Assembly: GCA_021775965.1 (NCBI GenBank)
Contig: JAJFGV010000113.1
Location: 62,001 to 126,000 of the forward strand
DNA: 64,000 bases
Direction of reading: 5' to 3'
From: Alphaproteobacteria bacterium
Lineage (GTDB): Bacteria > Pseudomonadota > Alphaproteobacteria > Micavibrionales > Micavibrionaceae
Made by a program: the position numbers and the translations under genes. The notes below the pieces were generated by a model. It had not been told where the DNA came from. It worked only from the letters and a program-made list of their open reading frames with translations, and made no database searches. Of the stretch, positions 52,299-63,176 are shown piece after piece (within the stretch, counting starts at the first letter, position 1; every line of letters begins with the position of its first letter).

Positions 52299-53741
52299 TT
52301 AGCTCTTGATATGCAGGTTGGACAACTCCCTGCTGATTGTTTCAAAAACATCGATCAGATCTTCCTGTGACGGCGCATCGAAATACTGATCTTCCGATGT
52401 AGCACAATTCCTGTAAAAATCTTTTGTGTTCTCATTCACACCGCCGGCAAATGTCACCGTATAGATAATTACGTTTTCATCTTTGAGCAACTCACAGGTT
52501 TCCGCAAATCTGTCATTTTGTTGATTTGGTCTGATACCATGATTTCTAGTGCGCCAGTAAGCTGTATAGTTGCTTTCCATCGTATTGACACCATCCGTCA
52601 TCATAACGATTGCCTTACGCCATGTGCGATCTGTCCATTCAGTCGCTTCCTCGAAAGGAGCCTCCGGTGACAAAACGCGCCAGCCCCAGGTCATACCATA
52701 GTTCCCAAGTGTGTAACCGCGGGCTGCCATCGTATCGATAGCATCGAGAAGATAATCTTCATCACTGGTCAGCGGCACCATAACCGTCTGCGGACAGTTA
52801 TTATTTGGATACTTATACTTTCCATACAGACCCGGCGTATAATTATAGCCGCTGCCGTTCCAGTCGTAATTATATCTTTCATATTTATAGATATCCCACG
52901 GACCCTCATGATCATCACGTGTATCATCCGGATAAGGATCGTTGGTGGTAGACGCGGCGCTGTAGCCAGCCTCATTATAAGCCAGCACACAGCCGGACCA
53001 TTCATTCTGATCCTGGGTCCATTCATCTGTGGTATAGGTCGTCCCGGCCGGCAGATTAACAAACGGCGTACCGTCACCGTAAACGCCACCTTCTGGCGTT
53101 AAACCCAGACCATAGGGCCCAACATTAACCGACGAGCTATACGGCACCATACCGATTTTTATAAAATCAGGATCGCTGGTGCGATCAAACAGAATTCCAA
53201 CAAAATTTGCCGCCGCCTCACGAAGCGTAGCAATGTTATTGTTCGAGGACATCGATCCGGTATTATCGAGAACCATCACAACTTCCAGCCCCTGAACTTC
53301 ACGGACCACAACCGTTTCTGCAGCAACATCAATCTCATCAATGCCAATTAAGCCCAGAAAGAAAGTGTTGTAATAGGCATTACCAGTCACAGTAATTTGA
53401 TCACCAGCAACATTTACAATCGGCTCAAACGTTACACCAAGTTTTTCATCGGGATAATTGGCATCAAAAAAATCATTCACCTTTTGTTGAATGCCGGCCT
53501 GATCGGTTGCCGACGCTGACGCCGCCAAAGCCGCCGCATCCAGAGCCTGCGCCAAACGCTGCTGCACCAGATAGGCCTGCGCAAAGTCAAGCGCCATTCC
53601 CGCCGATCCAATCACAACCGGCGCCATTAATGCAAAAGAAACAGCAATTGTTGCTGTTGTGCTTCGCACATAAAAACCGCATTTTTCTCTTATGAAACAC
53701 AGAGCAAAAGAAAGAATCTCATTCCATTTGATACCGATCAT
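52299..53741 (-). CDS. tadG: TadG-like protein with von Willebrand A domain
   Basis: 480 residues. N-terminal TadE-like part with one membrane helix (ATIAVSFALMAPVVIGSAG) and LDFAQAYLVQQRLAQALDAAAL. From about residue 150 a vWA domain with the metal-binding loop VVMVLDNTGSMSS, later IVMMTDGVNTM and VIIYTVTFAGG. A Tyr/Asn-rich insert near residues 245-315 separates the halves. A minor pilin-like protein of the Tad system, thought to influence pilus anchoring. Transcribed last in a tadE–tadF–tadG group. Confidence 0.88.
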   Translation of the reverse strand: MIGIKWNEILSFALCFIREKCGFYVRSTTATIAVSFALMAPVVIGSAGMALDFAQAYLVQQRLAQALDAAALAASASATDQAGIQQKVNDFFDANYPDEKLGVTFEPIVNVAGDQITVTGNAYYNTFFLGLIGIDEIDVAAETVVVREVQGLEVVMVLDNTGSMSSNNNIATLREAAANFVGILFDRTSDPDFIKIGMVPYSSSVNVGPYGLGLTPEGGVYGDGTPFVNLPAGTTYTTDEWTQDQNEWSGCVLAYNEAGYSAASTTNDPYPDDTRDDHEGPWDIYKYERYNYDWNGSGYNYTPGLYGKYKYPNNNCPQTVMVPLTSDEDYLLDAIDTMAARGYTLGNYGMTWGWRVLSPEAPFEEATEWTDRTWRKAIVMMTDGVNTMESNYTAYWRTRNHGIRPNQQNDRFAETCELLKDENVIIYTVTFAGGVNENTKDFYRNCATSEDQYFDAPSQEDLIDVFETISRELSNLHIKS

Positions 53742-53790
53742 GACAACACCCCTAACCTTTTCTTTTTTTTCTTAGTTTTATTTTTTTAAT

Positions 53791-54336
53791 TTATTCCCGA
53801 TTAACGGTCGCACTGCGCCGCCCTCTTGCAAAAGCAATCTCCTGCATGGGAATTTGGTCTACAATAAAGCCTGCAAAAAGAGGCTCGAATAAATATTGAA
53901 CCGAAACAACGACAACACCATTTCCGGCTTCCGCCAATGCCGCTACATCTGTTAAAACATCTGGATTGGGCGTCATATTTCTTGTTTCGCGCCATATAAT
54001 TTCCGGAAGCGCATCATCGTCAAAGCGAATACTAACAATATCAACGCCAAATGTGTCTGAAGGAAACGGCGTCAAAGAAAGCTGGCCTGCATTGATAGCC
54101 TCATCAATATCGGCTGTGGTAACACTCGGCAAACGCGTAACCAGATCGGCCGTTACCTGAGAAGCACGAATGGTTTTCTGATTGGACAAAATACCGTTGC
54201 CCATATCAAAAACACCCAATAGCAGGGTCATCAATATGGGGAAAATCAAAGCTGCTTCAGCCGCCGCAACGCCGTCTTCGCCGCCAACCCAGCCTTTACA
54301 AAAGTTTGAAACTTTTTTGGTAATATTTTTTATCAT
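53791..54336 (-). CDS. tadF: TadF-like minor pseudopilin
   Basis: 181 residues. Leader GWVGGEDG then VAAAEAALIFPILMTLLLGVFDM, the TadE/F signature with Glu at +5 for pseudopilin processing. The rest is a periplasmic beta domain (FGVDIVSIRFDDDAL, GVVVVSVQYLFEPLFAGF). Ends ARGRRSATVNRE. Four bases from tadE. Confidence 0.85.
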   Translation of the reverse strand: MIKNITKKVSNFCKGWVGGEDGVAAAEAALIFPILMTLLLGVFDMGNGILSNQKTIRASQVTADLVTRLPSVTTADIDEAINAGQLSLTPFPSDTFGVDIVSIRFDDDALPEIIWRETRNMTPNPDVLTDVAALAEAGNGVVVVSVQYLFEPLFAGFIVDQIPMQEIAFARGRRSATVNRE

Positions 54337-54339
54337 GAC

Positions 54340-54867
54340 CTATGTTCCCCCAAACTCATAAGGCTCTGTCTGCAACACAATCGTAGATATAAACATGTGA
54401 GAATTATCCGGGCCAGCCAGAAGCGGGCCAATAAAAGGTGTCATCATGCTATATCTGTATGCAACACGAATAAGAACGCGATCACTAACGCCACCGGCGG
54501 CAAAGCCCTGATTGTTAAGGTTTCCGTCTGCATCGTAAGACGGACCTGAAAAATCGGAAAAGCTATCCATCGTACTGACTTCGATCTGAACATCATTACA
54601 ATTGATAAGAACTGTTGCATAAGAACAGATCGCATCTCTGAACATAGTTTCAGGGTCTTCGGAAGTGGCTTGCTGAATTTGTCCGGTGCGGATCATTCTG
54701 GCTGCTGATCCTGTTGCCCCCTCCAATAGACTGGCCGATGCATACATAATCGACATCTCTATAATGCCGACTGTAAGCATGACATAGGGGATGGCCATGA
54801 GGCTGAATTCAATCGCCGTCGAGCCTTCTTTTTTTCTTACCCACCGTGTTATAAATTTATGCAACAT
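54340..54867 (-). CDS. tadE: TadE-like minor pseudopilin
   Basis: 175 residues. KKEGSTAIEFSLMAIPYVML is the TadE signature, with the cleavage Gly before STAIEF and the Glu at +5. SLLEGATGSAARMIRTGQIQ follows the helix, as in other TadE proteins. First of the tadE–tadF–tadG group, which is read separately from flp–cpa but on the same strand. Confidence 0.87.
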   Translation of the reverse strand: MLHKFITRWVRKKEGSTAIEFSLMAIPYVMLTVGIIEMSIMYASASLLEGATGSAARMIRTGQIQQATSEDPETMFRDAICSYATVLINCNDVQIEVSTMDSFSDFSGPSYDADGNLNNQGFAAGGVSDRVLIRVAYRYSMMTPFIGPLLAGPDNSHMFISTIVLQTEPYEFGGT

Positions 54868-55050
54868 TTGACTCTAATTACTGGTTATTTCTAGGCATAA
54901 AAAAACACGCCCACTTTTTGCTATACCCTCTCACAGAATTCTTTTGTCTGTTTGTCGGTAGGGGCATATTTGTGGACATGCCTCGTACATTTATATACTT
55001 TATGATATATGGAAATTTATGAAAAAATAGTTAACGTGGGCTCTGCAGGG

Positions 55051-55575
55051 TTATTTCTGCTCCAGAGGAAAGCCATCCGGATCCAGGGCAATCTCCCCTG
55101 TCACGCCTTTGCCCCAACGCTCAATCAACTCTTCCTGCCTTTTTTCGATGGCCTTCTGGCGTGCCCTGCCGCGTTTGTAAAGTGTGGTCGCCGTAATATC
55201 CGTCATCGCCCAGCTGATAGCGTAACCCGCTGCCGCAGCACAATAAATAATGATAATCGTTTCAGGATCCGCGACAATATCGAAGGCCTTGTCAAAGCTA
55301 TTGCCGTGCCCCCATAGCTCCATAAGAAAAGGGCTGCACCCGGCTAAATTCATAGCCCCTACCGTTATCACCATCGTTTTTTTTCGTCCCCGGCCCCCGA
55401 GCGCCGCTGCCGGCGTTGGCAACATCCCCACAAATAAAAGGAGCGTGGTTGGTAAAAACAAAGTTGCCAGAACGATACCGCCAGCCGTAAAAAGCTGGGT
55501 GTTACGGCTAAGCTTTTGCGCTTTAACTTTTTTCTTTTTTCCGGTCTTTTTAACTTTTTTAGATTTTTTTGCCAT
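55051..55575 (-). CDS. hypothetical membrane protein with Lys-rich N-terminus
   Basis: 174 residues. Opens with a very basic stretch (KKVKKTGKKKKVKAQK), then two or three hydrophobic helices: AGGIVLATLFLPTTLLLFVGML, TMVITVGAMNLAG and IIIIYCAAAAGYAISWAMTD. A C-terminal charged helix (ARQKAIEKRQEELIERWGK) follows. No family recognised. It starts 12 bases after the pseudokinase gene ends, so the two are an operon. Confidence 0.7.
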   Translation of the reverse strand: MAKKSKKVKKTGKKKKVKAQKLSRNTQLFTAGGIVLATLFLPTTLLLFVGMLPTPAAALGGRGRKKTMVITVGAMNLAGCSPFLMELWGHGNSFDKAFDIVADPETIIIIYCAAAAGYAISWAMTDITATTLYKRGRARQKAIEKRQEELIERWGKGVTGEIALDPDGFPLEQK

Positions 55576-55587
55576 TTACAGTCTCTT

Positions 55588-57666
55588 TTAAAAAATTGAT
55601 CGTCCCGAAAAGGACAGAAGAACGACAGCCACAATAATGATGGAAGAGATAACACTGGAAACAACAGCCGCCACATCCTGCCCTGTCTTTCTTCCAAAGT
55701 TTTTTTTGTCCGCCAGCCTTAAATCCAGATTCTGGTTCTCTTTTTTAAGGCTGACATATTCGTGCATAGCCATATTGAAAGCCTTAGTGTCTTTTTCAAC
55801 AACCTCCGGGCTATCCAGCAGAGCTGCCATTTTTGTAAGATCGCCGCTTTCGGCAAAACGCTTTATATTCTTCTCAAGCTTTTCCCTTATGTTCTGATCA
55901 TGATAGCGCTTGTAAACAACGGGGAGCATAGCCATGATCGTTTTTGCAACACCCGGCATCGGCGGCAATGATGATCGCTGCTGTATAGCGCCAAGACATT
56001 TTAAATTTCCTAAAATTCTTTTGTAATCCTCAGCGCCGTTCAAATCATAAAAGAATGAATCAATAACCTTGCTGTCCTTAACCGATAAAAAAGCAGCGCT
56101 ATGCCTGTCTATAAACAAGGCAGGGGGATTCCCTTTCTGGCACATATCTTCAAAAGCATGCAACATACCCTCCGGGTCTGACACATAGTATCCCGCAAGC
56201 TTTTCACTCAAACACGGGCATTCCTGATTGAGAATATAAAGACAGCGCTCAAGACCATATCCCATTTTATTTTGACGCATAGAGTTCCGGCAGCTATCAA
56301 ACTTGCCGACAATGCCTGCGACATCCAGAAGAAGACTATCCTGTTCATGTGCCCAGTTCAGAACAAGGCCTCCGGAAATCATTTCCGCAAACGGCTTGAT
56401 ATCGCCCTTTAAAACCATATTTTCAGCCAAAGCCGCGCCAACACCATCACCGAACACTTTCAAACCCTTAAAACGTAAAGGAGCAGATGGGTCCAGCACC
56501 ATTGATACATTACTGATAAGGCGCTCGGCGTAATCGCCTCCACGCCCAGCATCCTGCGAAACGCCAACCACACGCGCTAATTTTTCAACCGCGTCACCAT
56601 CTTCCAAAGAACGGCTAAGCCACTGCTCCAACACACCGTCCTCTACAAGCTTCTGTGATTCATTCACATCCTTATCTAAATCCATCGCCAGAAATGGTAG
56701 CTGTAAGTATTTCTCATCACCAAGGTGAATGGGGCGTGGCGCTTTTTTTCTTTTTATGGATTGTTTTGGGCTAAGTCTTTGTCCATCAATCCAGGATATC
56801 ATCTCCTCTATGGTCCATCTTTGTGCCGCCTCGTCATGCAATAACCCGCGCAACAACTCCAAAATAGAACCCGTAAATCTATCTTTCCCGGTAATCGCAG
56901 AGTAGCTGCCATATTGCATCTTTTGTCTGACAATATCCGCCTCGCTCAGCCCCGCCATAGGGTCATTGCTGCGCATAATAACCGCCAGAGAAACACCCAG
57001 GGAATACAGATCATCTGCCTGCGTTCCCTTGCCCCGCCCTATAGGGTCCGCCATTCCTCTTTCGACTGTTTCATACAAAGCCGCCTGCGAATAAGATGAC
57101 GGCACGCACAGGCAATCCCCCAACACAACTTTTTCTATTTTCGAACCACCGGCGCCAAAGATGTTGGACGGCCTGATATTACCATGAACAAAATCCTTGT
57201 TCCTAAAATCCTGCAGAACATCGGTCACGGATGGCAAGATAACACTCATCACCGCTTCCTGTTTCCACCCCAGACCGCCTTTGTTCTCCTCCTTCAGCAA
57301 AGGGGCACCAAGGTTGTCTTCATAAACCAACACATAACGTTCTTCTTTTGCCGGCGGCCAATACGCAACACCATTTTTGACCAACCTGGCCAATCCGGGA
57401 TTAACAATCGCCTTATAAACGGGCACAGACCTTAAACGTGGCGTCAGATGTTTTTCACACACGAGAGCAAACAGGCCCTTATGCATGTTGCCTTTGCCAC
57501 GCGCCTCATAAGCTTTGACGGGACCATTATTATATTGGGGAAGAGGATTGCCGTAATGAATATCAATACTATCGCCCAGAGGGGTCGTGCCACTCACAGC
57601 CTTTACAGGGGAGCTCTCCTGCGCGGCACCTTCAGCATCCTGCTTTTTTGTGTCTTCTTCGGCCAT
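55588..57666 (-). CDS. protein-kinase-like membrane protein, probable pseudokinase
   Basis: 692 residues. Residues 35-310 have a Ser/Thr-kinase-like layout. The catalytic loop is FVHGNIRPSNIF (His161, Asn163) where active kinases have HRDxKxxN, so the catalytic Asp is replaced by Asn. The DFG site reads VVLGDCLCVP with Asp184 but Cys-Leu instead of Phe-Gly. A later DDLYSLGVSLAVI and AAQRWTIEEMISW fit the C-lobe helices. Residues 330-660 are helical and of unknown type. A membrane helix lies near the C-terminus (VVSSVISSIIIVAVVLLSF), so the kinase-like part faces the cytoplasm. It lies near the Tad genes, but any link is untested. Confidence 0.8.
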   Translation of the reverse strand: MAEEDTKKQDAEGAAQESSPVKAVSGTTPLGDSIDIHYGNPLPQYNNGPVKAYEARGKGNMHKGLFALVCEKHLTPRLRSVPVYKAIVNPGLARLVKNGVAYWPPAKEERYVLVYEDNLGAPLLKEENKGGLGWKQEAVMSVILPSVTDVLQDFRNKDFVHGNIRPSNIFGAGGSKIEKVVLGDCLCVPSSYSQAALYETVERGMADPIGRGKGTQADDLYSLGVSLAVIMRSNDPMAGLSEADIVRQKMQYGSYSAITGKDRFTGSILELLRGLLHDEAAQRWTIEEMISWIDGQRLSPKQSIKRKKAPRPIHLGDEKYLQLPFLAMDLDKDVNESQKLVEDGVLEQWLSRSLEDGDAVEKLARVVGVSQDAGRGGDYAERLISNVSMVLDPSAPLRFKGLKVFGDGVGAALAENMVLKGDIKPFAEMISGGLVLNWAHEQDSLLLDVAGIVGKFDSCRNSMRQNKMGYGLERCLYILNQECPCLSEKLAGYYVSDPEGMLHAFEDMCQKGNPPALFIDRHSAAFLSVKDSKVIDSFFYDLNGAEDYKRILGNLKCLGAIQQRSSLPPMPGVAKTIMAMLPVVYKRYHDQNIREKLEKNIKRFAESGDLTKMAALLDSPEVVEKDTKAFNMAMHEYVSLKKENQNLDLRLADKKNFGRKTGQDVAAVVSSVISSIIIVAVVLLSFSGRSIF

Positions 57667-57713
57667 CTTGAAAGTGTACGGCTGAATGGGAAAAAAGTAA
57701 ATTCCATCGAGTG

Positions 57714-59154
<1,441 letters not shown>

Positions 59155-60261
59155 TTATTTATCCTTCCTCTTCGTATCACGCACAACGATTTTGCCTTCT
59201 TTTTGCATTGAGCGTATAGAGGCCCAACTCTCATCCGCAGGAACATTCACCACATCTTTTTTCGGCGTACCCGGCAAAGCCTTCCTGATTGTATCCATAT
59301 AAAGCGTAAAACCGGCAGCAGTTTCTGATTTTTCTTCACTGGCAAAACGCACATCATAACGTCCGCCACGCCCCAGCTCACCGCGCACATCTTTGGCAAA
59401 CAGCGTAAAACCAATCGCGCTATGATATTCAAAGCCACGGCTTTCCAGCGGATCAATTGTGACGGCAATATCTTCAAGACCGGTTTCTTTCAACGCTTTT
59501 TTCAATCCTTTGCAGACTGTCTGCAAATTTTTGATATCATCCTGCATTTCTTTGGAGCCATCGATAGCGGTGAGCAGTTCCAAAGCACGATCCGCTTCAC
59601 CCGATGCACCAAGCAATGCGCCCATAACATCCGCGATCGGACCCTCCAGCTTTTCTATGGAGTCATAGGCACGCTTTTCAATGGCCTCCTGAATATCCGC
59701 TCTCTTATCTTCGGCAATGTCATAGGCCGCGAACAAATTCTGCGTCAGGCCGGGAATGGTTAAATCGATTGTAATATTTTCCAGCCCCAAAGCTTTCAGT
59801 CCCAAAAGCGCCAGCATACATATCTCTATTTCCGCCTCCGGCCCGGCGGCCCCGATCAGCTCACAACCAACCTGGCAAAACTGACGTTCTGTTCGTTGCT
59901 GGCTTGCTTTGGTGCGCAGCACATCATTGGCGTAAGTGAGCCGCAGCGGTCTTGGTTCCCCGGCCAGCCGCGAAGATGCAATCCGGGCAATTTGCGGCGT
60001 GATATCGGAACGTACACCCATCATGCGGTGGGACACAGGGTCCATCAGGCGGAATGTTTCATGCGCCAGAGACGCGCCCGGCCCCGGCGCCAAAAGACTA
60101 TCCTCGAACTCCGCCATCGGGGGCTTGATACGCTCATAGCCAAATGCCCTAAATGGCTCCATGAGCACCGCAATAGCGTCCGCTTCCTGCCCGGCTTCGG
60201 GCGGCAGCAGATCAACAAAGCCGCTCGGAAGCAGGGCCAGATGTGTCTCGTGCTTGGTCAT
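59155..60261 (-). CDS. hisZ: ATP phosphoribosyltransferase regulatory subunit HisZ
   Basis: HisRS-like paralogue without aminoacylation activity that completes the short HisG. 368 residues. Seen: LLPSGFVDLLPPEAGQE, class II synthetase-like MMGVRSDITPQIARIAS and RLTYANDVLRTKASQQR, QVGCELIGAAGPEAEIE and GGRYDVRF. Its partner hisG is at 11132-11785. hisZ directly before purA is a frequent alphaproteobacterial order. Confidence 0.93.
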   Translation of the reverse strand: MTKHETHLALLPSGFVDLLPPEAGQEADAIAVLMEPFRAFGYERIKPPMAEFEDSLLAPGPGASLAHETFRLMDPVSHRMMGVRSDITPQIARIASSRLAGEPRPLRLTYANDVLRTKASQQRTERQFCQVGCELIGAAGPEAEIEICMLALLGLKALGLENITIDLTIPGLTQNLFAAYDIAEDKRADIQEAIEKRAYDSIEKLEGPIADVMGALLGASGEADRALELLTAIDGSKEMQDDIKNLQTVCKGLKKALKETGLEDIAVTIDPLESRGFEYHSAIGFTLFAKDVRGELGRGGRYDVRFASEEKSETAAGFTLYMDTIRKALPGTPKKDVVNVPADESWASIRSMQKEGKIVVRDTKRKDK

Positions 60262-60339
60262 CGTCTTGTTTCGTTAAGTTTTTTGGGGGACCTCATATCC
60301 CTCAATGGGATACGGTAAATCACATTCAATGTCAATGGA

Positions 60340-61167
60340 TTAGGCAGCAGACTCTTTCAGTGGTGCCGCCAGATTATCCAGGCTCACCCTGTGATTCAGC
60401 GGGCCAAAGCCGTTGCCGATCATCTCGCCATGCTCAATCGCCTTGTGAACAAAAGCCCGCGCCCGTGAAAACGCATCACGCGGCGTAAGCCCCTGCGCCA
60501 AGCCCATTGCAATACCGGCGGACAAAGTCGTGCCCGCCCCATGCGTCGCCCGGCTTTCCATGCGGTTATACTGATAAACCTTTGTGCCGTCATCATCGGA
60601 CAGCACATCATAAATATGATCATCGACCAACGAGCCACCCTTTAGGATTACCGTCTGCGCCCCGAGAGTCCGCAATGTCTCCGCCGCATGCACCATGCTG
60701 TCAACATCCTCAATTTTTATACCGGACAAATCCTGCGCCTCGGTGATATTCGGCGTCAAAACATGGCCGCGAATGAGCAAGCGCCGTTTCAGCGCATCGC
60801 GCGCTTCCTTATCCATGATGGAGCCGCTGGAGCGACCAGTCATGACCGGATCAATCACCACCTTGATATCACTGTCCTGTATCTCATCCAGAATATCGCC
60901 GAACATATCGATGGTTGCTGTGTTGGACAGCATCCCGGATTTGATCACCTTCGGTTTTAAATCCTCGAGAACTTTTTCAATCTGACTACGGACAATATCG
61001 GTGGGAATAATATGAACGTCATGAACCCCTTGTGTATTTTGCACAGTCACAGCCGTCACCGCCGTCGCCGCATAACCACCAAAAGCCTGCGCTGTTTTGA
61101 TATCAGCCTGAATACCCGTTCCGGCACAAGAATCTGACTGTCCAATACATAAAATCTGATCGACCAT
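60340..61167 (-). CDS. thiD: hydroxymethylpyrimidine/phosphomethylpyrimidine kinase
   Basis: Thiamine pathway kinase of the ribokinase-like family, 275 residues. ILCIGQSDSCAGTGIQADIKT, FGGYAATAVTAVTVQNTQGV (shown as GGYAATAVTAVTVQN), VIDPVMTGRSSGSIMD, LTPNITEAQDLSG, VILKGGSL and the anion hole with catalytic Asp-type Gly-rich THGAGTTLSAGIAMG. In place of the usual D-x-x-G-T-G-C the anion hole reads H-G-A-G-T-T, missing the standard Cys. It follows glmM after 35 bases. Confidence 0.92.
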   Translation of the reverse strand: MVDQILCIGQSDSCAGTGIQADIKTAQAFGGYAATAVTAVTVQNTQGVHDVHIIPTDIVRSQIEKVLEDLKPKVIKSGMLSNTATIDMFGDILDEIQDSDIKVVIDPVMTGRSSGSIMDKEARDALKRRLLIRGHVLTPNITEAQDLSGIKIEDVDSMVHAAETLRTLGAQTVILKGGSLVDDHIYDVLSDDDGTKVYQYNRMESRATHGAGTTLSAGIAMGLAQGLTPRDAFSRARAFVHKAIEHGEMIGNGFGPLNHRVSLDNLAAPLKESAA

Positions 61168-61202
61168 AGTGAAGAATCCCCTCTTTTACAGACCTAGTAA
61201 GA

Positions 61203-62567
61203 TTAAGCTGATTGTGCTGCTTTTTCAATGACCGCACACAAATCACCGACAACATTTTCGATTGTTTCCGGATTGTCACCTTCCGCCATGACACGAATAA
61301 CAGGCTCAGTCCCCGAAGCCCGCACCAGAACACGGCCATCGCCAACCAAAGTTTTCTCAGCCTGTTCAATCGCTTCCTGCACCTGTGTGTCATCCAGCGG
61401 CTTCGCGCCATTTTCAAAACGCACACTGCGCAGGATCTGCGGCAGGGGCTCAAACAAATTGAGCACCTCACTCGCCGGCTTGTTCTTCGCCTTTAAAATC
61501 GCCAGTACATGCAACGCCGCCAGCAATCCATCGCCCGTCGTCGAATGATCGGACAAAATAATATGCCCTGATTGTTCGCCGCCAAGATTGTAACCGCCCT
61601 CGCGCATTTGCTCGACAACATAACGATCGCCGACCGCAGCACGCTGCATTTTAATTCCTTTTTCCTCCAGAAATCTCTCCATCCCCAGATTAGACATCAC
61701 CGTTGCCACAATACCATCATTCTTCAACAAGCCCTGCTCCTGCCACGAAAGCGCCAGCGCCGCCATCAACTGATCGCCATCAATCTTGTTGCCTTTTTCA
61801 TCAACCATGATCAAACGGTCGGCATCACCATCCAGCGCAATCCCTACGTCAGCGTTATTTTCAACCACTGATTTTTGCAGATTTTCAGTCGCGGTTGCGC
61901 CATACCCTTCATTGATGTTGCGTCCATCAGGAGAACAACCAATTGCAATCACCTCAGCTTCCAATTCCCACAGCACCATCGGCGCAACTTTATAACCTGC
62001 GCCATGCGCACAATCGACGACGATTTTCAAACCGTTCAGACTTTTTCCTTTGGGGAATGTCCGCTTAATAGATTCAACATAGCGCCCGAGCGCATCATCA
62101 AGACGCTGCGCCTTACCAAGTTTTTCCGGCGCCGCCAGATCATCATCAATGCCGCTTGCCAGTTTTTCTTCAATCGCCTGCTCGATCTCATCACCCAGCT
62201 TGCAACCATCGGCGCCAAACAATTTAATCCCGTTATCTTGATAAGCGTTATGCGAGGCGGAAATCATCACCCCAACATCAGCGCGCAAACTTTGCGTGAG
62301 TTTGGCAATGCCCGGCGTCGGGATCGGACCCGTCAGAATGACCTCCATCCCCATTGACAAAAACCCGGCCGTCAAAGCCTGCTCCAGCATATAGCACGAC
62401 AACCGCGTATCCTTGCCGATCACCGCACGGTCGGTCTGATCGCCATTGCGCCGCCCACGCAGCACCACCGCCGTGGCCATGGCGACCTTCAGCGCCATTT
62501 CCGCCGTCATTGGAAAGGAATTGGCCTGGCCGCGTATACCGTCTGTCCCGAAATATTGTCGTGTCAT
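61203..62567 (-). CDS. glmM: phosphoglucosamine mutase
   Basis: Converts GlcN-6-P to GlcN-1-P for UDP-GlcNAc, feeding the MurA reaction. 454 residues. YFGTDGIRGQAN, active-site phosphoserine region MISASHNAYQDNGIK (about Ser105; Ala replaces the Pro usual after HN), the Mg loop ALDGDADRLIMVD, LGGEQSGHIILSDHSTTGDG and RASGTEPVIRVMAEG. Ribosome binding site AAGGG. Next to ftsH in usual alphaproteobacterial order, but here two small unknown genes intervene. Confidence 0.96.
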   Translation of the reverse strand: MTRQYFGTDGIRGQANSFPMTAEMALKVAMATAVVLRGRRNGDQTDRAVIGKDTRLSCYMLEQALTAGFLSMGMEVILTGPIPTPGIAKLTQSLRADVGVMISASHNAYQDNGIKLFGADGCKLGDEIEQAIEEKLASGIDDDLAAPEKLGKAQRLDDALGRYVESIKRTFPKGKSLNGLKIVVDCAHGAGYKVAPMVLWELEAEVIAIGCSPDGRNINEGYGATATENLQKSVVENNADVGIALDGDADRLIMVDEKGNKIDGDQLMAALALSWQEQGLLKNDGIVATVMSNLGMERFLEEKGIKMQRAAVGDRYVVEQMREGGYNLGGEQSGHIILSDHSTTGDGLLAALHVLAILKAKNKPASEVLNLFEPLPQILRSVRFENGAKPLDDTQVQEAIEQAEKTLVGDGRVLVRASGTEPVIRVMAEGDNPETIENVVGDLCAVIEKAAQSA

Positions 62568-62630
62568 CCTGTCTGTTTACCCTTTAAAAGCAGCCGATTC
62601 AAAGGATATTCTAGGAAAAACACCATTTTT

Positions 62631-62660
62631 TTGACATAACACATACATTTGCTGTATTGT
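62631..62660 (+). promoter_or_regulatory. candidate promoter before the 155-aa gene
   Basis: TTGACA (62631-62636), 18-base spacer, TATTGT (62655-62660). About 37 bases upstream of the ATG at 62697, where an ordinary leader with AGAAGG follows. Transcribes the two unknown genes away from glmM. Confidence 0.4.
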
Positions 62661-62696
62661 TACCTCCTTATTGCATAACACTAGAAGGTTTTAACC

Positions 62697-63164
62697 ATGG
62701 ATGATGCGAGAAACGCCCCTACAATCGCCGAGAGCTTTTGGAAAAGACTGACGACAACAGCTGATGAAGTTTTTGGTAAGAACTACTTTGAATTCAGTGA
62801 TCACGAGCTTGCTCGCTCTGATAATGTTGGCCGTGGCTATGCTGAAGGCGATATGTCGATAGGGTTTATGAGTGATGCATCCGATGCTGGCCGTATGTAT
62901 CTGACCTTTAAGACCCCGGACATCGCCAGGCAGTTCAAAAACATGCAAACATCACTGCAAAATAATCCCAGCATTGACTTTGTCGACAAATCGCCTGAAA
63001 CCGTCGTTAAAGCCATTTTTATTGACGCCTCTGACACAGGCGCTCTTGAGCAAACCCTAAGAGCTTTCAAAAATGAAATTGATGCTACAAGAGCCGCTAA
63101 ACCAGAAGAATCTTCCCCGACGACAAATTCTAAACCTGCTCAGATTTATTGTTCACTGGTGTAA
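62697..63164 (+). CDS. hypothetical protein, 155 aa
   Basis: No family recognised. Helical N-terminus (ESFWKRLTTTADEVFG), mixed middle (DMSIGFMSDASDAGRMYLTF) and a Ser/Pro-rich C-terminal tail (EESSPTTNSKPAQ). No signal peptide. It is 12 bases before the next unknown gene on the same strand, and both stand inside the usual glmM–ftsH neighbourhood, so they look like an insertion of accessory genes. Confidence 0.6.
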   Translation: MDDARNAPTIAESFWKRLTTTADEVFGKNYFEFSDHELARSDNVGRGYAEGDMSIGFMSDASDAGRMYLTFKTPDIARQFKNMQTSLQNNPSIDFVDKSPETVVKAIFIDASDTGALEQTLRAFKNEIDATRAAKPEESSPTTNSKPAQIYCSLV

Positions 63165-63176
63165 GGAAAGTTAAGT

